From Isoetes taiwanensis (taxonomy: Eukaryota > Streptophyta > Lycopodiopsida > Isoetales > Isoetaceae): DNA of 64,000 bases. This document shows, piece by piece, positions 1 through 11,160 of the stretch. The notes under the pieces are model-generated. The model was given only the letters and a program-made list of their open reading frames with translations. It made no database searches and was not told the origin of the DNA. The DNA is taken from assembly GCA_021234155.1 (NCBI GenBank), contig JAJEKV010000217.1:250001-314000 (forward strand), in the 5' to 3' direction. Numbering within the stretch: position 1 is the first letter of the stretch; each line of letters begins with the position of its first letter. A program made the position numbers and the translations under genes.

Positions 1-597
1 CGGAGAAGATTAAAGCTCTATGAAAAAAACAATATTACTGAGTTCTTAGAGAAATTTGAGCCTATTATTGCTGACCTTGAGGGTGCAGGAGTTGTTCTGA
101 ATGAGGATTATCAATTGTTAGCAATCTCTAGAGCTGTATCTCATAATTCACATCTTGCTACTCTCTTGAGAAATGTTGCCAGGTCCAAGGAGCATGCCAT
201 CAAAATTATTCGCACAGAGTTTGAGCAAGGGAAAGATGCAGATGATGATGAAGTAGAAGTTCTGTATGCAGGTAAAAAAGGTAAGAAATCTTATGATAAA
301 GGAAAGATAGGTCCCTGTTTTAAATGTAATAGTTATGGGCATTTGAAGATAAATTATCCTAAACAAGACAAAGAGATAGTGTGTTATAACTGTGAAGGAA
401 AGGGCCATATGGCAAAGAAGTGTCCAAGTCCAAAAAGAAATAGAGGAAAGGATAAGAAATTCTTTGAGAATAAAAAAGGAGGAGGAAGGAATAATCCTAG
501 CTTGAATGTGGTTAAAGAATCTGAGGAGGAGGAGCTGGATGAAGATATAGAGGTAAATATCTCAAACAATTGTTTTTCAAGGAAAAAAATCTCATGA
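1..597 (+). pseudogene. Copia-type gag, 3' part
   Basis: The frame is open from the first base of the window, so the start lies outside. The product is the C-terminal half of a Ty1/Copia Gag polyprotein, which builds the virus-like particle and binds RNA. Two CCHC zinc knuckles are visible. The first (CFKCNSYGHLKINY) has Tyr where the last Cys should be, probably a tgt to tat change. The second (CYNCEGKGHMAKKC) is intact. A Lys-rich stretch and an acidic stretch (ESEEEELDEDIE) follow before a stop. Protease follows after a frame break, as in one Copia gag-pol polyprotein. The family call is secure; the copy is dead. Confidence 0.85.
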
Positions 598-1113
598 CAA
601 GGGTGTTCTCATTTTAGATTCAGGAGCTGAAAGATCAGTAGTTTCAAGTCTAAGGTTATTGAAAAATTGTAAAGGAGAAGCAAGAATAGAATAGACAAAT
701 AAAAGACAGTGGAATGCTTGAGTTATATGATGTGCAAGGAAAAAAGGTTATACTGAAATAAGTATTATGTGTGTCTGGTCTTGTAAGGAACTTAATTTCA
801 ATTGCTCAGTTGGTAGACCTTGGTTATAAGGTTGTGTTTGAGACTTGATAACATACATTGTGAACCCACTTGTCTGAATCTTATGACCTTGCCAACAGTT
901 GATACATGGCATGGAAGGCTTGGCCATGCAAATTCTAAAATTATTGAGTTATTATGCAAGAAAGGATTCATTGAAGCTAATTTGAAGCAATCTGAGAAAA
1001 CTATATGTGTAGGATGTGCACTTGGTAAACATAATAGACTAGCATTTAAAAGATCTAATAAAAGAGCACAAGGTTTGTTGGATCTAGTTCACACTGACTT
1101 GTGTGGAAAGTAG
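590..1113 (+). pseudogene. Copia protease and integrase zinc-finger remnant
   Basis: The aspartic protease motif LILDSGAERSVVSS is readable at about 608-650. After frame breaks, the integrase GAG-pre domain reads TWHGRLGHANSKII and then CVGCALGKHNRLAF, giving the HHCC zinc-finger residues. The reading ends at DLVHTDLCGK and a stop near 1112. The next sequence is already the linker before reverse transcriptase, so the integrase catalytic core (normally about 900 bases) is missing. That deletion makes the element unable to integrate. Confidence 0.8.
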
Positions 1114-1963
1114 AGAAGTTGCAACAAGCAAATATAAAAGTTGACCCCTCAATTCATGGTCGAACAACTCGAGGTAAGAGTAAAAGATTTCAAGGTATAG
1201 AAGGAGAATTGGATAGTGTATTTGAGATTTTAACTCATTTAGATCCAGAAATTCCAAATACATATGAAGATGTGTTAACTCAGTAGATAAAGATAAATGG
1301 ATAAGTGCTATGAATGAGGAGATGGTTATTTCATAATACTAACACATATGAGCTTGTTGATAGACCTTGTGAAAAGAATATTGTAGGTAACAAGTGGCTG
1401 TTCAGAATCAAAACAGGTGTGGATGGGAAGACACCTAGATACAAGGCCAGATTGGTTGCCCAAGGGTTCTCACAAAAGAAAGGTCAGGATTTTGATGAAA
1501 CTTTTTCTCCATTAGTAAAAATGAATATTGTCAGAATGAAGGCAATTGCAAATGCTTGTGATTTAGAAGTACATCATATGGATGTAAAGACTGCATTTTT
1601 AAATGCAACTTTAGAAGAAGAAATATTTATGAAGCAGGCTCCAGGATTTGAGCAGGGAACTGACAAGGTTTGGAAGCTCAATAGAGCAGTATATAGCTTG
1701 AAACAGTCACCTCGAGAATGGTATAAGTGTATGGATGGTTTCCTAAGAGAGCATGGATTTATTAAATTAGACAATGATGGTAATCTGTATAAATTTCAGT
1801 ATGGGGAAGAATGGTTTGTCATAGCATTGTATGTTGATGACAATATGATGGTGGTAAAGGAACTACATGTCTGAAAATGTGCAAGGAATTGCTAAAGAAA
1901 AGATTTGAAATGACTGATTTAGGTGGGTTGAAAAACTTTCTTAGAGTTGAAATGATCAGGAAT
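1114..1963 (+). pseudogene. Copia reverse transcriptase, N-terminal part
   Basis: This encodes the fingers and palm of a Ty1/Copia reverse transcriptase. Visible motifs are VGNKWLFRIKTGVDG, YKARLVAQGFSQ, HHMDVKTAFLNATLEEEIFM (first catalytic Asp) and the YVDD box (ALYVDDNMMV) at about 1825-1850. A linker region (1114-1285) precedes it and ends in a stop. After YVDD the frame shifts. The coding trace reaches VEMIRNR at about 1962, where an unrelated LINE insertion begins. The rest of RT resumes after 3180. Confidence 0.85.
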
Positions 1964-3180
1964 AGATAAGATAAGATAAGAATTTTTACGTCCACGGGAA
2001 CCCAACGGGTTATGGGACGGCACATGCAAGGGCAACAGCCCATCTAAAACCCGGGGACTAGGCCCCGTCACCAAATACTAATGCTAATGCTAGTGGTAAA
2101 TTTATGCTTCTAAAATTATCTAGACATAGCCAGTCCAAGGATTGGAAGGCCATTGATCTAGAATAATTGTTGCGCCTCCCCTGTACACTGCCCATTTCTT
2201 TTGCAAGTGGGCTGCCCTCACCTTGCAGAGCTCCTCCTTACGGTTACACAATTGAAGAAGGGAGAGGTCCTCCTGTACTGAGAAACTAGTCCCTCTGAGA
2301 TGGCTTCCATGCTGAAGAACATGTAAGCGGCTAAGAGTGTCTTGAAACCGAACCAAAAGATGGCGGGGACGATCAGGTCTTGCCGCTCCCACCCTAGTAG
2401 TGGAGACAACTCCACTAGCCTTCACATGCATGACATCAGTGAAAAATTACAAAGCAGCATCCATATCAGAAAGGGCATCATCTTCTGCCTCTGCAACCCC
2501 TATAATACGCAAGTTCAGGCTCCTAGTAGCGTAAGATATCGAGGTAGCTGCTCTGTCTGCTAGCACGACAACTGCGACTCTGGTCCCCTTGGGATTGTGG
2601 AGATGTGCATGACGCCCATCTCAACATGTTCCCTTTCCAATGTCCGCATACGCTTCAACACAATGTTTCTTCCGTGGGTCGTAATTACGTATCTAGTGTA
2701 ATGATCTTGAGGCATCACTTGTGCACACATACTGGGCTTTAGGGTCTGGAATGAAGGCATGTATTAACTGTAATAAGTGTGTCCATCTCTCAATAGACAC
2801 GATCATAGATGTGGCCGTCATTCCTTCCTCAGAATGAATGAGTCGCACTGGTCACGAAGTGTAGGCTGGCAAACACCGAACTTGCGTGTCTAGAGCACTT
2901 TAGAGATCCTCCCCGATCTTGGAAGGTAAATGTACCAGGGCCTGCTTGTGCCGATATGAAGAAGAGGCGGCTGGGGACCAAAAAGAGAAGATGGCAACTC
3001 CATTATTACATTGGAATTAGCTTCCCCCTGACCATGGAGCTGTATGCTAGACCAAGCACTTGTGGGACGGGGGACCTCCTGTGCAAACAATGATTCCTGA
3101 GTAGGAGGCTTTTTGTTTTCCCTGGCCATCCTTACACCAAATCTCTCCTTATTGCTGGCCCTTTCTGTCATGGTGAAGCT
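1964..3180 (-). mobile_element. ORF1-only LINE-type insertion inside the Copia RT
   Basis: This 1.2-kb insertion splits the Copia RT between the codons for MIRNR and QGIIMLNQKK. On the minus strand it starts at an ORF1 start codon, runs through an L1-type ORF1 and a short 3' UTR, and ends in a simple-repeat tail (ataagataag at 1965-1975 on the plus strand). The 3' UTR (about 1985-2110) contains the phrase tttacgtccacgggaaccca. The same phrase and downstream sequence recur at 21315-21700, so this is a family. No ORF2 lies between ORF1 and the tail. A target duplication could not be resolved because the Copia sequence already has similar bases on both sides. Confidence 0.7.
2120..3171 (-). pseudogene. 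L1-type ORF1 protein (RNA-binding), degraded
   Basis: Read on the minus strand from an ATG at 3169-3171 (MTERASNKERFGVRM) to a stop at 2120. The C-terminal part has the L1 ORF1 signature: LNLRIIGVAEAEDDAL (RRM start), ARPDRPRHLLVRFQDT, HGSHLRGTSFSVQEDLSLLQ and LQKKWAVYRGGATIILD. L1 ORF1 proteins are RNA chaperones that package LINE RNA. Several stops and frame changes between 2560 and 2890 show decay. A second copy of the last third is at 21405-21690. Confidence 0.7.
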
Positions 3181-3960
3181 CAAGGAATAATAATGCTTAA
3201 TCAAAAGAAGCAAATACTTGGCATATTGAAAAGGTTTAACATGCAAGATTGTAAAGCATGCAAAACTCCTGCTGTGCCTGGATGTAAAATGTCTGAAAGC
3301 ATGTGTCCAAAAACTGAGATTGAAAGAGAGGAGATGCAAGCATACGTGGCCAATTGCACAAGGCCTGATATTGCTCATAGTGTTAACATGTTAAGCAGAT
3401 ATAACACTAACCCTGGTAGGGATCATTGGACTGCTGCAAAAAGAGTTCTAAGATATTTAAAGGGAACTTTTGAAGAAGGAATTGTATATAATACAGATAA
3501 CTTGATATTAGAAGGATTCTGTGATGCAGATTGGGGAGGGGACTTGGATACAAGAAAGTCAACTTCAAGATATCTTGTTATGTTAGGAGGAGCACCTATA
3601 TCCTAGAAATGCAAAAAACAAACTGCCATAGCCATGTCCAGTGCTGAGGCAGAATATGCTGCTGCAACCTTATGCTCAAAAGAAATCATATGGGAAAGAA
3701 GGTTAATTATAGAACTAGGTTTTGAGCAGACATTGGCTATCAAAATTTGGTGTGACAGTACCAGCTGTATAGCATTGTCAAAGAATCCAATCCTACATGA
3801 AAGGACTAAACATATAGAACTTGAAATGCACTTTATTAGAGATGCTGTCAGGAAAAAATTGGTAAGTATGATATATGTAACTACATAAGAACAATTAGCA
3901 GACATACTTACAAAGTCTCTGACTGAGACAAGATTTAATTATCTGAAAGGGAAGGTGATG
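3181..3960 (+). pseudogene. Copia RT C-terminal part and RNase H
   Basis: Coding resumes with QGIIMLNQKKQILGILKRF and continues through the RT thumb (YVANCTRPDIAHSVNMLSRY, HWTAAKRVLRYLKGT) into RNase H (GFCDADWGGDLDTRKSTSRY, SSAEAEYAAATLCSKEIIW, IWCDSTSCIALSKNP, KHIELEMHFIRD). There is an in-frame TAG at about 3604, where the family normally has Trp, and a TAA at about 3886. RNase H removes template RNA during reverse transcription. The tract ends with EQLADILTKSL, the usual Copia C-terminus, just before a purine tract and the LTR. Confidence 0.85.
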
Positions 3961-3975
3961 CATATAACTATAACA

Positions 3976-4300
3976 TGAAGGAGGATGTGAAGATATTACA
4001 ATAATCATGTTATATTATATGCTGTGATTAACATATTGTTGAGTGATGAGATTGTGCAGGCCAAGAATATTGCAGAAAAAACTTCACAAGTTGAGACAAT
4101 TATGTTCATGAAGCTTGCCCTAAGTATAAGGCAAAGGTTACATTTTAAATCCAAAGGTTCTTATCTTTATTCGTCTTAAAAGAAAAAATCCAATGGGTCT
4201 GGTCGAATGTCATTTTTATTAAGAGTTGAATGTGGGATATATATAGCAGATCGGATTGATATTCTAATGATCTAATCCAGCCGAAACCGCCGGATTACAC
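3976..4300 (+). repeat. Copia polypurine tract and left edge of 3' LTR
   Basis: A purine-rich tract (gaaggagga, 3977-3985) directly precedes tgtgaagatatt at 3986. This is the expected PPT followed by an LTR starting with TG. A TATA-like stretch (gggatatatatagc) lies at about 4232. I could not place the right end because the 5' LTR lies outside the window. The end coordinate is a minimum. Confidence 0.45.
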
Positions 4301-5030
4301 TATATAGAGACAGGGATAAGACATATACAGTGGCCGGAGGATGTTGAGGAGACGGATTGGGATCAAGACAAACTGGAATAGATTAATCCGAGCTTCGGTC
4401 AACTCTTGAACAGTGTTTCGGTCAATACAAGTTGAACAGTGTATTCAATGGTTAAAATATATGTTTAAACTATCTAGTTGATAGTGATTATGCTGGATAG
4501 CAAATATTAGTTGACCATTGTATCTTTACAACTTTGGATCTTTGTCAAGTTCATGTTTGAATTGCACCAAGGAATTAGTGACCAAATCTTGGCTTCCTTG
4601 GTGCTTGAACTTGTTGCTTTTGAAGCATAAGATATATTCATTAGTTGAATTTTTGTTGTCAACTAGAAGTACAACTATTGCAAATGTTGTATTAGAAGAC
4701 CTCAAGTGTTTGAGTCATCCTTGCTATTGGAATTGCTAAAGTGATTAATTAATCTAACAAATCATGCCAACCCAGCAGATTGCTATCTTGTGTAGAGAAG
4801 CAAAGTGGCATAACAAATTATCTTAATTAAGAGGAAAGTGAATTTGAAGACTAAAAATGCAATCCTATTTGAAACAACCTGGAACACAATGTGAAGCTGC
4901 ATGTGAGATATTGCAAGGAAGAGCTAGGTGCCAAGGAGCTGCAATTCAAATGTAAGAAAGGAACAATTAATATGGTTTATTGTGTGCAATGTAAACTGAA
5001 TTAACGCAATTAAAAATGATGGGAGAAAAA
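4301..5030. other. Stretch with no recognisable gene
   Basis: AT-rich sequence with no convincing coding frame. It may hold the rest of the Copia LTR and decayed flanking DNA. I see no RNA gene or further repeat structure. Confidence 0.5.
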
Positions 5031-5205
5031 CAACTGATTTCGTTGTTACTGGCCTCTCTTCTTCCATGGCAATACCAGAAAAACAAGTTGAGGAGCAAAA
5101 CAGCAACAGGAAGTGCAATTGGCTGTTAGAAATAGAACTGATTTCGTTGTTGCTGGCCTTTGTTTTTCCATGGCAATTACCATAAAAACAAGTTGTGGAA
5201 GTACA
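5031..5205. repeat. Imperfect tandem duplication, about 105-bp unit
   Basis: The phrase aactgatttcgttgttactg at 5031 recurs at 5137. It is followed in both copies by a related run that includes tccatggcaat and aaaaacaagttg. The units differ by substitutions and small indels, so the duplication is not recent. Confidence 0.7.
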
Positions 5206-5567
5206 ATGCATGGAGAGAAATGTTAGGTCCTTAAAGCATAAGAAGACATGAGATGGGTCAATATTTTGGGACAAAGTTGTACCTGCTTTAGGGATCTGGA
5301 AAACATAAGCTTTCCAAATATCTCCAGTGGTTTCAGAAATTCCTTGGTTATTTACCTCCAAGTACTGCAAATTGCATGCTTTCCAGCAAAAAAATCAGGT
5401 GGTCTAAAGCAAGATGAGAGTATGTCCTTGATCGACAGTCCTTGTCAATTGGGTGCATAGGACATGGCAGTATTTTGATGTGGATCTATAAACTTCTAGG
5501 TAATCTGGCAATATACATTTAGTTGGATGCCAAATTTCATAAGAGTCTTGACATGTTATCACTACCA

Positions 5568-5770
5568 CTAGCAACCCATAATCTGTCAGCTGCATACCCT
5601 GTTAAATGATGAATTCATTGAACTTCTTCAATCAAAAGCTGGATTTGAGTTTCCACATGTGGTACACACGAAATGGGTGTTTCAAAATGCACAAGCGATA
5701 AATGTATAACACAAGCTATGTATCAGGAAGTTCTATCTAGCAACCCATAATCTATCAGCTGCATAGCCTG
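5568..5770. repeat. Two copies of a 34-bp direct repeat
   Basis: The phrase ctagcaacccataatctgtc at 5568-5587 recurs with one change at 5737-5756, followed by agctgcata in both. About 170 bases separate the copies. I see no coding function. Confidence 0.7.
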
Positions 5771-6149
5771 CCTCTTATGTTTGTATTCCAGCAGGCTCAT
5801 TGGTATGAGAATTGCCTTTTAGGTCAAAATATTGGTCTGTTTCTGCAGATAATAAAAGTGCAGGCCTTGGTATTAATGGATGACTCCTTATGTTCCATCT
5901 GTAAGGTTTGCATCTATGTGAGTTAATAGTGCAAGTTGAAGCACTATATCCCGCACACCGCAGGATGATGGTGTAGTGGATCCATTTGCAGACCACGGAC
6001 CTCATGGGCTTCGTTATTATGCTGTGAGCTATACGTGAATTTATATTTGCAAAGGAAAATGCTCCTTACAAGCTACCTCTTTGGGGACTACTATCGTCGA
6101 ATGCTTAATTAAATTTACGAATGTCATGGCAATGACCAAGAGCATGTAT

Positions 6150-6300
6150 TAAAATGCTTATCCTTTGTATTGGCTTGTATTGCAGCACATGTTCAGCATG
6201 GGCATGATAAGGAAGCTGCAATTTTATTTCAGAAAATGCAGCTGCAAAGCTCGACAACAGACAATGTCACTTTTATCTCTTACTTCGCTGAAAAGATGAC
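6150..6300 (+). pseudogene. Pentatricopeptide-repeat (PPR) gene fragment
   Basis: One open frame reads ACIAAHVQHGHDKEAAILFQ, then KMQLQ and DNVTFIS. This is the typical PPR motif around a G-H-(G/D)-KEA-LF-x-x-M helix and a PDNVTF-type repeat end. PPR proteins bind organelle RNA for editing, splicing or stability. Only about 1.3 repeats survive, with no start codon and no organelle-targeting sequence nearby, so this is a relic. The motif match is from memory of the family consensus. Confidence 0.6.
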
Positions 6301-6429
6301 CATCTCAGTGTGCTTAGATCTTGCTTTTGATGCATTCCGTCAAAAGATAATAAGCAGTGTTCTTGGACAGGGCAACTTCACGATGCTCAACGGTTTCAAG
6401 TGCCTCATCCCAAAAGCATAACCTGTATA

Positions 6430-7460
6430 TCTTCAAGCCTTAAAAGCATAACCTTCTAACAAGTTCTAAAATCCACGAAGAACTTTAACACTGCAAAATA
6501 CATTAAACAAATCTAAGCCTGAAGACAATGCCTTAGTCCTTTATTTCTTACTTGTTAAGACCTCATATAACCACTAAATAATGTTATTAGAACAACCATC
6601 GGTCAATTTACATGAAAATAGTAAAAAATCCAACCAGTTCAAGTCTAAGAAATACGAAATATCAGACCTACAAAAGTAATTCTAAATAAGTAAAGAATGT
6701 GATGAGCAAATGAAGGAGAACAAATGAGCATGGGATAGCGAAAAGCATTATAATGAAAACAGAAGCGTATAGAGAAGAGAAAAACTTCACCTTGGAGTAG
6801 AAGGCAAGGCTTAAAGTCCCCGATAGAAGGCATTCTGTATTCTTGTCAAGATCTCATGCCTGGAATCGAAATCTGTCCTTGATAGGCTGTAACAGAAAAT
6901 ATTAGAAGCAAGAGCAGGAAGGGTCGATCTTACACCAAAACTCTGAACTTCCTTGTCTCAAAATCGATCAGTGAGGATGACCTAATGCAGAGCCGAATCT
7001 GCCATAGCCGAGTTGGGCCTGTTCTTTGCCAGAGGCACGACAGAGAATTTCTTGGGTTTTCTAATTTCCCTGGCCGTAGGATTCGAAATTAGAGAATCGG
7101 ATGGCTCAAAATGATTTTAGGTGACGTGGCACGACACATGGCATAGCTAGAATCGCAGGAAAGTGGGCAGCTCGGGTTAGGCAACCCTACTAAAATAAAA
7201 ACATGGTGTTTTGTGGACTTAGCGGATTTTTTCTCTAGGCTGGTTTAAACATGACTGGGGTTGATAAGTAAGGCTCGTGTAGATGGAAGGATCAAAATCT
7301 TGTTCATTTGGGGTGTATTATCATTTTGGGTGTCTAAAAATTATTTTGGGCCATTGGATGCTGGCATATGCCACAGCATATGATATGGGGCGAATTTGGA
7401 GCCCTCAAATGCAAGTCAAGATGGGGTCAAAACCCCCATCTTTGACTTACCCCTAACATT
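6430..7460. other. Stretch with no recognisable gene
   Basis: Non-coding AT-rich sequence between the PPR relic and the 3' end of the LINE. No repeat, RNA gene or coding frame could be supported. Confidence 0.5.
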
Positions 7461-7463
7461 TTA

Positions 7464-8465
7464 TTAAACCACTGAATAAATAGGATGCTCCACCCATAAA
7501 TCTCGGTGTGATTCTACCGATTTAAGATATGGACCTAAACTTGATGGATCCATATCGAACATCATATATAGATTGTTTGCATCTATGTGAAATTTTGCTC
7601 TAATGTCTTGGTATGCTGAACAATCCAATAAGACGTGCTGCTCATCTTCAACCTCGTGCCAGTCACATAAAGTACATATTCTTTCTTCTCGTGCCACAGA
7701 AGCCCATCTCCCTGTCTCAATATTTAAATGATGTGAGCATGTTCTATAGCGTGCTATTATTTTTCTCAAGAACAAGGGAATATGCGATCTTACATACTGC
7801 TGATCCGTATATGTGAGCATCGGATTTATTTCAGCGGAATAAAAGGTCATTCTGGTACCTTTTTTTAGCCATATTCGTTCCAGTGCCTTTTGTTGTATGA
7901 GATCTCTAGCACCCGCTTCCGTGTCAGGCCAGCTCGCTAGATCTATCCCCCAGCGTCCTGCCCAATTCAGTACATCCTTATACCACCCTGAGTCCATAGA
8001 ATGCAGCAATGCTTGCTTTGAAAGCCTCTCATCATTCTGCTGCCACACCCGATTTACAAAGTTTATAGTCTGGAAGAGGGCTTCTGCCTCTAGTGGAATT
8101 AACCCTGTTTCTGCCAATAAGATTGCATATGGTGTTTGTGCCTTAACGCCCACCTCCTCTCTTATGAATAGCTTTAATACTTGCTCTATCTGTTGCCAAT
8201 GCTTGCTTGTTGCGCCCGGCCCCCAAATCGGTGCTCCATAGAGCACCACTGTCTGCACCAAAGTTTTAAATAAGAGTTTTTTGAGCCCCCATTGCTGAAG
8301 AGATGCATTATGACACTTCGAAAGCATGCTGAAAAGAGCCGCCTTGCCTCCTGTTACACGTCTTTTGATGCATTCTGTCCATGAGTACTTGGCTGAAAAA
8401 TCAATGCCTAAATACTTAAAGCATTCTACTGTCTCGAGCTCCTCTCCTTGATAGAATATCTAGCA
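7464..8465 (-). pseudogene. LINE ORF2 C-terminal part with zinc finger
   Basis: Minus-strand continuation of ORF2 after the insertion. It begins with FYQGEELETVECFKYLGIDF, the conserved post-RT segment, and runs through VLYGAPIWGPGA. It ends with the L1 CCHC-type finger ICTLCDWHEVEDEQHVLLDC. The 287-residue frame at 7464-8327 is open, and the region before it is in another frame. This domain helps RNA binding and target-primed reverse transcription. Confidence 0.85.
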
Positions 8466-11100
8466 TTATAACAGGGGGTTGCTTTTGTATTTTTGTACGT
8501 TTTTCCCTAAGGTTTTTATATGATTTCTTGGTGTATTGTCGTGGATGTACTAATGCGTACATCTAGAGTGCGCATACGCATTTCTTATTTTTTATGGCAC
8601 TTGCCAATGGTTTAACCCCTTAAAAAAAAAAAAAAACCCCGATTCATGGCATGCAAATCTCGAGAGGTTTTGCTTTAGGGTTCCACTCTTCTACTGGGGT
8701 ATTTTAGGGTGCCCTTGATGTTTCGGCTGGAATAGCATGATGATCAACTTGATGTTTCGGCTGGAATAGCATGATGATCAATCAAAACGGCCGGCCTCTG
8801 GCAGATGAACAAAATTGGAAGCCCCGAAATAGGGTTTCTGTGAGATTTCGAAGGAGTTTTTGCCAATGGTTATCAGGTTCGGGGTTTTAGGGGCGTAGAA
8901 GGCGGTCCAAAGAAACATCCTTTGGCTAAAATTTTTTTGTCTACGTTTACGTTTGGCGACAATGAGAAGCCAAAGATTTTGTCTATGTTTTTCGCATCTC
9001 AAAGATCTCAACATCGGACTCACCATTTCGTCGTCTTAGCATCGGACTCACCATTTCGGCAAGAGATTGACATTTTCGCAATGTAAACACCTCTCGGACT
9101 AATCTCAAAGATTTTGCCAAACAGATTCGGACAACTTTCTTGTGCCCTCGTTTCGCTATAGCTCGGCATCGCGTGCCCCCTTCTATAGCTCCAGCGGGTA
9201 TATTTGTTCTCATTCTCGCATCTCATTTCGCATCCCCTCTTTGGCGTTTTTACGCTTTTCTTGGCTTCACATTGTTTCTTTTGCCCGATCTTTTCGATCT
9301 TTCTTTATGGGTTAGTTGGGCATCGAAAAATAGTCATCGATTTCTTCTGCTGGCATCCATTCCGCACTATGTATCCTCCGCAAAGGAGTAGTCCCAAGAT
9401 TCTACAAACAAAATCTTACATATAGCCGTAAGACATTGTATGTGCTTTCAAATTCTCTTTGATGCATTACATATAGTACCTGACCCATCATCTTTAGCTT
9501 CTCGTAGAACTTGCAATGCCATCTGTTTGACAGTAAGAGTGAGATGTAAAGTATTCTTAAAAAGTGCATTGGAGAATACAAGGTAAGATTTTTAAGCGTC
9601 TGGTGAAGATCACCCAGAAATTATTTAATAGCCTGAAGTGCATAAGTTAGAATCTATGGTAAGCAATATGCAGCAGAGCATTGCGCAAAGGCCTTCGTAG
9701 ATGCTGAACAAACCAAGAGTCATGGTGACTATCTAACCACACGAATGTGCTGCTTCAGTGTCTGCCCTAGGCCTAGGCCCTTGTTTAGTCAAGGATTAAC
9801 TTTCATCCTCGATGTAAACACTTGCACAAATATTTGACATCAGCACATATCCTGCAGAATGGGAGGAATCAAACATTACTTCTGCTCAACACGATTACAA
9901 TAGGTTATATGATCACCATGTCATTGGTTTTATTGTTACAGAGATGTATCTGCAAGCAAGTTCTAATTGTCTCAATCTGTAAAAGAAAAATAATGTATGT
10001 TCTTTACTGTTTGCAGGTGGTGCTATTAAATGACAGCATGGTTCTTCTGCGCACAAATATCCCCTCCTTTAATATTCCTAGGTAATACCATGTTTCTGCC
10101 TTGTCTCTCTGGCATCATCTTGTTCCTTAATTACTGCTCTAATGGAAAGGCAAAGTTAGCCTGTGAGTTATCTTGCAGCATTTTAGTAAATGATTCACTC
10201 ATCTTTTCCTTGCAAACTGACCACATGGCTTCCCATCACAATCTTAGCATTTAATGCTATTGAAATTTCTTTCTTTCTTGTCTTACAGTGGAAATGTAAG
10301 ACATTGACTGACATGTGCTAATACTAAACATGCAGGAGCTAATGTGGTCACTTTCAACCAACTCACATCTCCAATTTCAGTCTTCTTCATTGGCATGATG
10401 TGGGTTTCAACGGTGGCCAAATGTTAGTTGATGGTATTTGCAAAAGGAGCATTACATCCAGATTCATCCAGATACAACTATCTTATTTAGTGCACTCTCA
10501 AACAATACATGTTTGCCACATGGTATCATTGTCTTTAGTGTCTAAATGGTATGAATTGTTTTTTGTTTTTAGCATGAATGACCATGAAGGACCATGTACA
10601 TATATGTTTCAAATTACCTTTTGGAGTACTTTGGATTCGATGCTGCACATACATGTAAATATAACACATAAATGTAAATATAACGAGATATATATGCTAT
10701 GTTGTTTTACTATTGTGAATCCTTTGTTTTTGTCTTGATGTTATTGTGTTTTTTAGTAATTAATATTTAGGCCCATAAAGTTTAGCTATGCTTGCTTAGT
10801 TAGGGCCCGAAGGGCCCAAAATGTTTTTTAATATAACAATCAACACACAACTACCATTAACATTATTAACACAAACCATTGCATTTAACACATTTAAATT
10901 CAAATCCCCCTTAAACCCCCTTTGGTTTGGGTGCATATTCACACGGGGGGTTACGTAGGGCAGCAAGAGCCCCAAAAAATTTATAATACATGTACAAAAT
11001 TAACACCATTAAGTATATTCTCTCAAACCTTATAGTATTTTGCAAACCTTACAAAAACTTGTACATGCATACCCTACAAACGAGGATCGCTATGTACGGT
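8466..11100. other. Unidentified insertion within LINE ORF2
   Basis: About 2.6 kb separates the RT segment (ending near 11165) from FYQGEELET (starting near 8455). The two are normally nearly adjacent, so this block was inserted or the LINE was rearranged. It holds a 33-bp tandem duplication at 8715-8781, a 14-base A run near 8622 and C-rich tracts near 10905-10950. I found no transposase, LTR or clear target duplication and no convincing gene. Exact edges are uncertain by tens of bases. Confidence 0.55.
8715..8781. repeat. Perfect 33-34 bp tandem duplication
   Basis: The phrase ttgatgtttcggctggaata, with the following gcatgatgatcaa, is present twice back to back (8715-8748 and 8749-8781). 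Identity suggests a recent duplication. Confidence 0.85.
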
Positions 11101-11160
11101 CCAGATCTTGGAATAAAGGGCAAATATGCCCATCCGACAGCTCTCGTTGCCCTGTCATAA

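Noticed and set aside
9822-10738. Several 75-110 codon frames in the LINE-splitting insertion
   Set aside because: Composition is that of AT-rich non-coding DNA, with no motif, no conserved start and overlapping frames.
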